Source: a bacterium (GTDB lineage Bacteria; Acidobacteriota; Thermoanaerobaculia; Multivoradales; J023). Taken from it: a stretch of DNA of 38,154 bases. The position numbers were made by a program, and so were the translations under genes. The notes beneath the pieces were generated by a model. The model was not told the origin of the DNA and ran no database searches. It worked only from the letters and a program-made list of their open reading frames with translations. The stretch spans positions 1-38,154 of the forward strand of contig JAAELT010000143.1 of assembly GCA_024226315.1 (NCBI GenBank), written 5' to 3'. Positions within the stretch are counted from its first letter, which is position 1. The number at the start of each line of letters is the position of its first letter. Positions 35,452-38,154 of this stretch are shown here, piece by piece.

Positions 35452-36144
35452 ATGCGCCCCGACCCTCCGATTCCGGCCCTCGCCTTGTCTTCGATCGTGC
35501 TGCTGGTCGTCGGGTGCGGGCAGAACATGGCGTCGAAACCGACTTCTTCGGGAGACGCCGCCTCGGCCGAGACCGACCAGGGAGCGATCGCCGCGGCGGC
35601 AGCCTCGGCCTCGCCCTGCAGCGGCGGAGCGGTGAAGGACGACGGCAGCGTCGAGACCGGCTACGGCTACGTGCCGAGCGCCACCATGGGGCAGTACGTG
35701 CAGGAGTTCCACTCCGACGAGCTGGAATCCCGAGAGCTGGCCCGGGTCTGCGTGTGCTGGCTGCGCTCGCGGAGCGACGACGCTCTCGACTTCGAGGTGG
35801 TTTTCTACCAGCAGCAGGGGGATCGGCCGGCGCCCACCCCATATGCCCAGGTCGCGGCGACGGCGGCCGAAGTGCCGAAGGGTGTAGACGAAGCCGGCCG
35901 ACTCTACGAGGTGGACGTCACCGGCGTCACCGTGCCCGAGGGCACCTCGTACATCGGCGTGCGCTGGGACCCGTCGGCCGACGACCTGTTCTTCGTCTGC
36001 ACCGACACCAGCGAGCAGACCGGGTACGTGAACGTCTTCTCGTCCGAGGACCGCTCGCCGGCGTGGACCAACATCAAGGATTCCAAGGACTCGATCTTCC
36101 GCCCCCACCGCGCCATCCTGGTGCGGGCGCAGGCGTCCGAGTGA
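35452..36144 (+). CDS. Predicted lipoprotein of unknown function
   Basis: A 230-residue protein with a lipoprotein signal: the hydrophobic segment LALSSIVLLVVGC ends in a lipobox Cys (residue 23). A Ser/Ala linker follows, then a globular part with GYGYVPSATMGQYVQEFHSD, VCVCWLRSRSDDALDFEVVFY and YIGVRWDPSADDLFFVC. The beta-rich repeated pattern suggests an extracytoplasmic binding module. I do not recognise a named family. No strong Shine-Dalgarno is seen. It is followed by a strong terminator. Confidence 0.8.
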   Translation: MRPDPPIPALALSSIVLLVVGCGQNMASKPTSSGDAASAETDQGAIAAAAASASPCSGGAVKDDGSVETGYGYVPSATMGQYVQEFHSDELESRELARVCVCWLRSRSDDALDFEVVFYQQQGDRPAPTPYAQVAATAAEVPKGVDEAGRLYEVDVTGVTVPEGTSYIGVRWDPSADDLFFVCTDTSEQTGYVNVFSSEDRSPAWTNIKDSKDSIFRPHRAILVRAQASE

Positions 36145-36251
36145 TCGCCGGCGGGCTCGACAGGGAGCGGTGCTCGCCGCCGCGTGCTGGACGGGTGGCG
36201 GCAGGTGTCCGTATCCTGTGCCCGGAGGTCAGGTCCCGGCGAAGCCAAACG

Positions 36252-36284
36252 AAACGGCCGGCGAGGAGACCCCGCCGGCCGTTT
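36252..36284 (+). terminator. Strong rho-independent terminator between convergent genes
   Basis: AAACGGCCGGCG (36252-36263) pairs perfectly with CGCCGGCCGTTT (36273-36284) around a 9-base loop. TTTCTTC trails on the plus side, and a T-rich run is present on the minus side as well. It lies between the lipoprotein gene (plus) and the Cys-rich gene (minus), so it can serve both. Confidence 0.88.
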
Positions 36285-36339
36285 CTTCATCGGGGACCAG
36301 ACTGCGGGGCATCACTGCCCCGAAGCCCGTCGCCTCCGT

Positions 36340-38154
36340 CTACTCGACGAGGAACATCGAGCCGATGTCCTCGTTCGTGGCGATACCCAGGGCCGAGAGG
36401 TCCTGGCGCACCGACGACGAGCCCGACGTCGTGTTGCCGAAAGTGCCGGAGAACTCACCGACGTCCTCGTCGGCGCCGGTGGCGCCGGTCACCGAGAAGG
36501 TGCCGGAGGTCGAGAACAGCAGGTTGCCGCCCGCGGTCAGGCTGGCCGCGTCGACGTCCTCGGCGCTGTTGCCGCCGAAGCCGACGTCGGAGCCGTCGAA
36601 GATCCGGCTGAACGAGCCCGAGGTCGACGACGAGCCGACGGTGCCGGTGAATTGGAACAGGTCCTCGTCGGCTCCTGAAGCACCCGAGCCACTGAAGCCG
36701 CCGGTGGTCGAGACGATCAGGTCGCCGCTGGCCGACAACGCGATCGAGTCGACGTCCTCACCGTTCGACGTCAGGTTGACGTCCGAGCCGTCGAAGTACC
36801 AGCTGAAGGTGCCGGCAGTAGTGTCGCCGAGCGACGTGGGCGTGAAGCGCACGATGTCGGAGTCGTCGATCGACAGACCACCGACGGTGCCGGCGGCGGT
36901 GAAGGACATCAGCAGGTCGCCACCCGGCAGGATGGCCAGGCCCGAGATCTCCAGGCCGCTCAAGCCGACGTCGGAGCCATCGAACTGCTTCGTCCAGACC
37001 CCCGTGACCTCGTCGTAGGAGACGATGTCGTCGTCGGCCACGGTGCCGACGCCCGGCACCGAGGTGTTGCTGCGGAACGACATCCAGATGGTCGGGTTGC
37101 TGCCGCCCTCGCAGATGTCGGTGGTCTCGTTGCAGGTCTGCCCACCGGAGCACGGGTCGGAGCCCGCCTGGCAGTCGCTGACCGCGTCGCAGGTCTCCGC
37201 GCCGTTGCAGAACAGGCCGTCGTCGCAGTTGGCGTCGTTGGGCGCGTTGACGATGATGTCACCCACCTCGTCACAGCTGTCGTCGGTGCAGCCGACGCCG
37301 TCGTCGATGCTCGGCGGCGTGCCCGCTCCGCAGACGCCGGCGTTGCAGACCTCGGCTCCGTTGCAGAACTGACCGTCCGAGCAGTCGATGTCGTTGACGC
37401 AGTCGACGCAGACGTCGGCGCCTTCGTCGCAGGACTGACCCGGGCACGGGTCGGAGCCGGCCTGGCAGTCGTTGACCGCGTCACAGGTCTCCGCGCCGTC
37501 GCAGAAATCGCCGTTGTCGCACAGCGCGTCATTGGCCACGTTGTCACACGAATCGGTGCCGCCGTTGCAGGAGTCGACCGTGCAGGAAACACCGTCGTCA
37601 CAGCTCGGCGGGGTGCCGGTCTGGCAATCGTTGACCGCGTCACAGGTTTCCGCGCCGTCGCAGAAAGTGCCGTTGTCACACAACGAGTCGGTGGCCACGT
37701 TGTCGCACGAGTCGGTGCCCTCGTTGCAGGAATCGACCGTGCAGGAGACGCCGTCGCCGCAGGCTACCGGCGTTCCGGCCTGACAGTCGTTGACCGCGTC
37801 GCAGGTCTCCGCGCCGTCGCAGAACGCGCCGTTGTCACAGTTGGCGTTGTTGACCACGTTATCGCACGAATCGGTGCCTTCGTTACAGGAGTCGTCGGTG
37901 CAACTGACGCCGTCGTCGCAGCTGACCGTCGTGCCCGCTTCGCACTGGCCGGTGCCGGTGTTGCAGGTCTCGTCGCCGTTACAGTAGTCACCGTCGTCGC
38001 AGTCGTCGTCGATGGTGCAGACCGCGTCGGCCTCGACCGCGAACACCAGGTCGTCGTGGTCGTCGTAGCTACCGGTCGAGCACGGGCTGGCCGAGCCCTG
38101 GTAGCGGAAGTTGGCGCGGATCGCCTGCAGGGTGCCGGTGGGCAGGGTGTACTG
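36340..38154 (-). CDS. Large secreted Cys-rich repeat protein, partial
   Basis: The C-terminal 604 residues of a secreted protein; its N-terminus lies beyond the right edge, because the frame is open to the end (LPTGTLQAIRANFRYQGSAS, then DDHDDLVFAV). A GTG at 38046 is only internal. Next come about 4-5 Cys-rich units of up to 53 residues with CDDGVSCTVDSCN, CDNGTFCDGAETC and AVNDCQAG motifs; this style of disulfide-rich repeat is common in Myxococcota and Acidobacteriota surface proteins. The C-terminal 240 residues hold about four beta-rich repeats with FDGSDVGL and DEDxxxF motifs, perhaps a partial propeller. It ends DIGSMFLVE. Likely extracellular; function unknown. Confidence 0.88.
   Translation of the reverse strand, partial: QYTLPTGTLQAIRANFRYQGSASPCSTGSYDDHDDLVFAVEADAVCTIDDDCDDGDYCNGDETCNTGTGQCEAGTTVSCDDGVSCTDDSCNEGTDSCDNVVNNANCDNGAFCDGAETCDAVNDCQAGTPVACGDGVSCTVDSCNEGTDSCDNVATDSLCDNGTFCDGAETCDAVNDCQTGTPPSCDDGVSCTVDSCNGGTDSCDNVANDALCDNGDFCDGAETCDAVNDCQAGSDPCPGQSCDEGADVCVDCVNDIDCSDGQFCNGAEVCNAGVCGAGTPPSIDDGVGCTDDSCDEVGDIIVNAPNDANCDDGLFCNGAETCDAVSDCQAGSDPCSGGQTCNETTDICEGGSNPTIWMSFRSNTSVPGVGTVADDDIVSYDEVTGVWTKQFDGSDVGLSGLEISGLAILPGGDLLMSFTAAGTVGGLSIDDSDIVRFTPTSLGDTTAGTFSWYFDGSDVNLTSNGEDVDSIALSASGDLIVSTTGGFSGSGASGADEDLFQFTGTVGSSSTSGSFSRIFDGSDVGFGGNSAEDVDAASLTAGGNLLFSTSGTFSVTGATGADEDVGEFSGTFGNTTSGSSSVRQDLSALGIATNEDIGSMFLVE
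37150..37960 (-). repeat. 159-bp tandem coding repeats
   Basis: The Cys-rich units repeat at DNA level with a 159-bp (53-codon) period: the GTTGACCGCGTC string recurs at 37471, 37630 and 37789. Three units are near-identical. The leftmost unit (about 37150-37330) is diverged, with the first Cys replaced by Ile. Recent duplication of the central copies is implied. Confidence 0.85.

Noticed and set aside
37150..38010. CRISPR-like periodic repeats
   Set aside because: The 159-bp period is in frame and encodes Cys-rich protein units; there are no unique spacers and no cas genes.

Overview
The window is very GC-rich and densely coded. It looks like a chromosomal piece of an Acidobacteriota-like bacterium, possibly a Thermoanaerobaculia relative. 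This rests on inference from gene style: a PF07638-type ECF sigma factor next to a TPR Ser/Thr kinase, a C-terminal tag of the FADGFESGD type, long Cys-rich secreted repeats, and nSTAND and SUMF1 families. I see no tRNA, rRNA, CRISPR array or phage module.

Layout. Positions 1-2341 (minus) hold a coxG-coxS-coxL set for a molybdenum hydroxylase of the form II CoxL type; coxL runs off the left edge. A HIT-family protein (2421-2861) and a membrane SpoIIE phosphatase (2861-5266) share a TGATG stop/start. A Gly/Tyr/His-rich exported PEGA protein follows (5312-6307), then on the plus strand an ECF sigma factor, a TPR Ser/Thr kinase and a secreted TAP-like alpha/beta hydrolase (6473-11488). Positions 11489-12069 contain gene debris. 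A vapBC pair (12070-12764) and carAB (12863-17142) are on the minus strand.

The second half is dominated by DNA metabolism. recC (27675-31016), recB (20692-24312) and recD (18713-20695) all read leftward, but recC is separated from recB by about 3.4 kb of mostly opposite-strand material. That material comprises tandem hairpin repeats, an intact Rpn-family PD-(D/E)XK gene, and three gene fragments: an antibiotic-biosynthesis-monooxygenase-like tail, an nSTAND NTPase cut at its Walker A motif, and a coiled-coil/SUMF1 protein cut at its RGGS motif. RecD ends in QLSLF, a match to the beta-clamp-binding consensus. Right of recC lie an exported S1/P1 nuclease and exonuclease III.

The right end carries an nSTAND1 ATPase that lacks a separate effector domain, an SDR oxidoreductase 8 bp behind it, and a small lipoprotein. 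A strong terminator between convergent genes follows, and then a large secreted Cys-rich repeat protein that runs off the right edge.

The most unusual parts are the split recCBD operon with its patchwork island, the broken nSTAND-coil-SUMF1 gene inside it, and the clamp-motif tail on RecD. No complete new defence system can be demonstrated from this window alone.
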